A stretch of DNA of 13,501 bases from DATDPY01 sp964395765 (lineage in GTDB: Bacteria > Bacteroidota > Bacteroidia > Cytophagales > Cyclobacteriaceae): positions 1 through 13,501 of the forward strand of contig CAYNCU010000117.1 of NCBI GenBank assembly GCA_964395765.1, in the 5' to 3' direction. The translations under genes and the position numbers were made by a program. The notes under the pieces were generated by a model. That model saw nothing but the letters and a program-made list of their open reading frames with translations, was not told the DNA's origin and ran no database searches. How positions within the stretch are numbered: position 1 is the stretch's first letter; each line of letters starts with the position of its first letter. Of this stretch, positions 13,452 through 13,501 are shown one piece after another.

Positions 13452-13501
13452 TTACAAAAATGCCAATGAGCTGATTATTTTCATTAATCCCTTTTTCCAA
13501 T

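Larger units (their letters stand above)
13199..13501. other. intergenic region with short repeats, no supported gene
   Basis: No convincing gene is visible. A 60-codon frame starting at 13195 overlaps the IscA-like stop and has low-complexity, family-less sequence, so it is treated as chance. The stretch contains a doubled GACCTCC (13250-13263) and a 16-base palindrome at 13436-13451. It probably carries the control region of a gene beyond the right edge. Confidence 0.6.

Overview
The window reads as an ordinary chromosomal stretch from a member of the Bacteroidota, probably Chitinophagales/Sphingobacteriales-like. The GC content is moderate, with AT-rich gaps. Shine-Dalgarno sequences are weak or absent. 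Several genes are preceded by the Bacteroidota promoter -7 element TAnnTTTG. The protein set is typical of the phylum: a quinoprotein dehydrogenase lipoprotein with a cytochrome c insert, a long AGCS symporter, and a single-cysteine thioredoxin-like protein. There are no rRNA or tRNA genes, CRISPR arrays, insertion sequences or phage genes that I can see.

Left part (1-4740): two leftward genes, a PQQ-dependent (glucose-type) dehydrogenase lipoprotein and a sodium:alanine/glycine symporter. They are separated by a repeat- and palindrome-rich spacer. The symporter has the best promoter in the window, overlapped by a perfect inverted repeat. Divergent from it is a rightward metabolic run (4741-8182): gcvT (aminomethyltransferase of the glycine cleavage system), a ComB-type 2-phosphosulfolactate phosphatase overlapping the gcvT end, a PfkB sugar kinase, and a HAD phosphatase. 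gcvT is interrupted by an in-frame TAG at codon 283 but is otherwise intact to its normal length.

Middle (8275-10329): a leftward pair, dtd (D-aminoacyl-tRNA deacylase) and a MazG-like nucleotide pyrophosphohydrolase, both housekeeping clean-up enzymes. Divergent from them is a polytopic membrane protein that resembles GT-C glycosyltransferases.

Right part (10546-12799): a tight leftward four-gene operon encoding a membrane-anchored protein of unknown function, a YkvA/DUF1232 protein, a thioredoxin-like protein and a TIP30-like NAD(P)-binding oxidoreductase. Divergent from it is a HesB/IscA-fold protein that has lost every cysteine. The last 300 bases hold only short repeats and a 16-bp palindrome.

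I did not find a clear new multi-gene system. The observations most worth checking are the amber-interrupted gcvT, the cysteine-free IscA-like protein, the symporter operator-like site, the orphan ComB, and the small intergenic repeat families.
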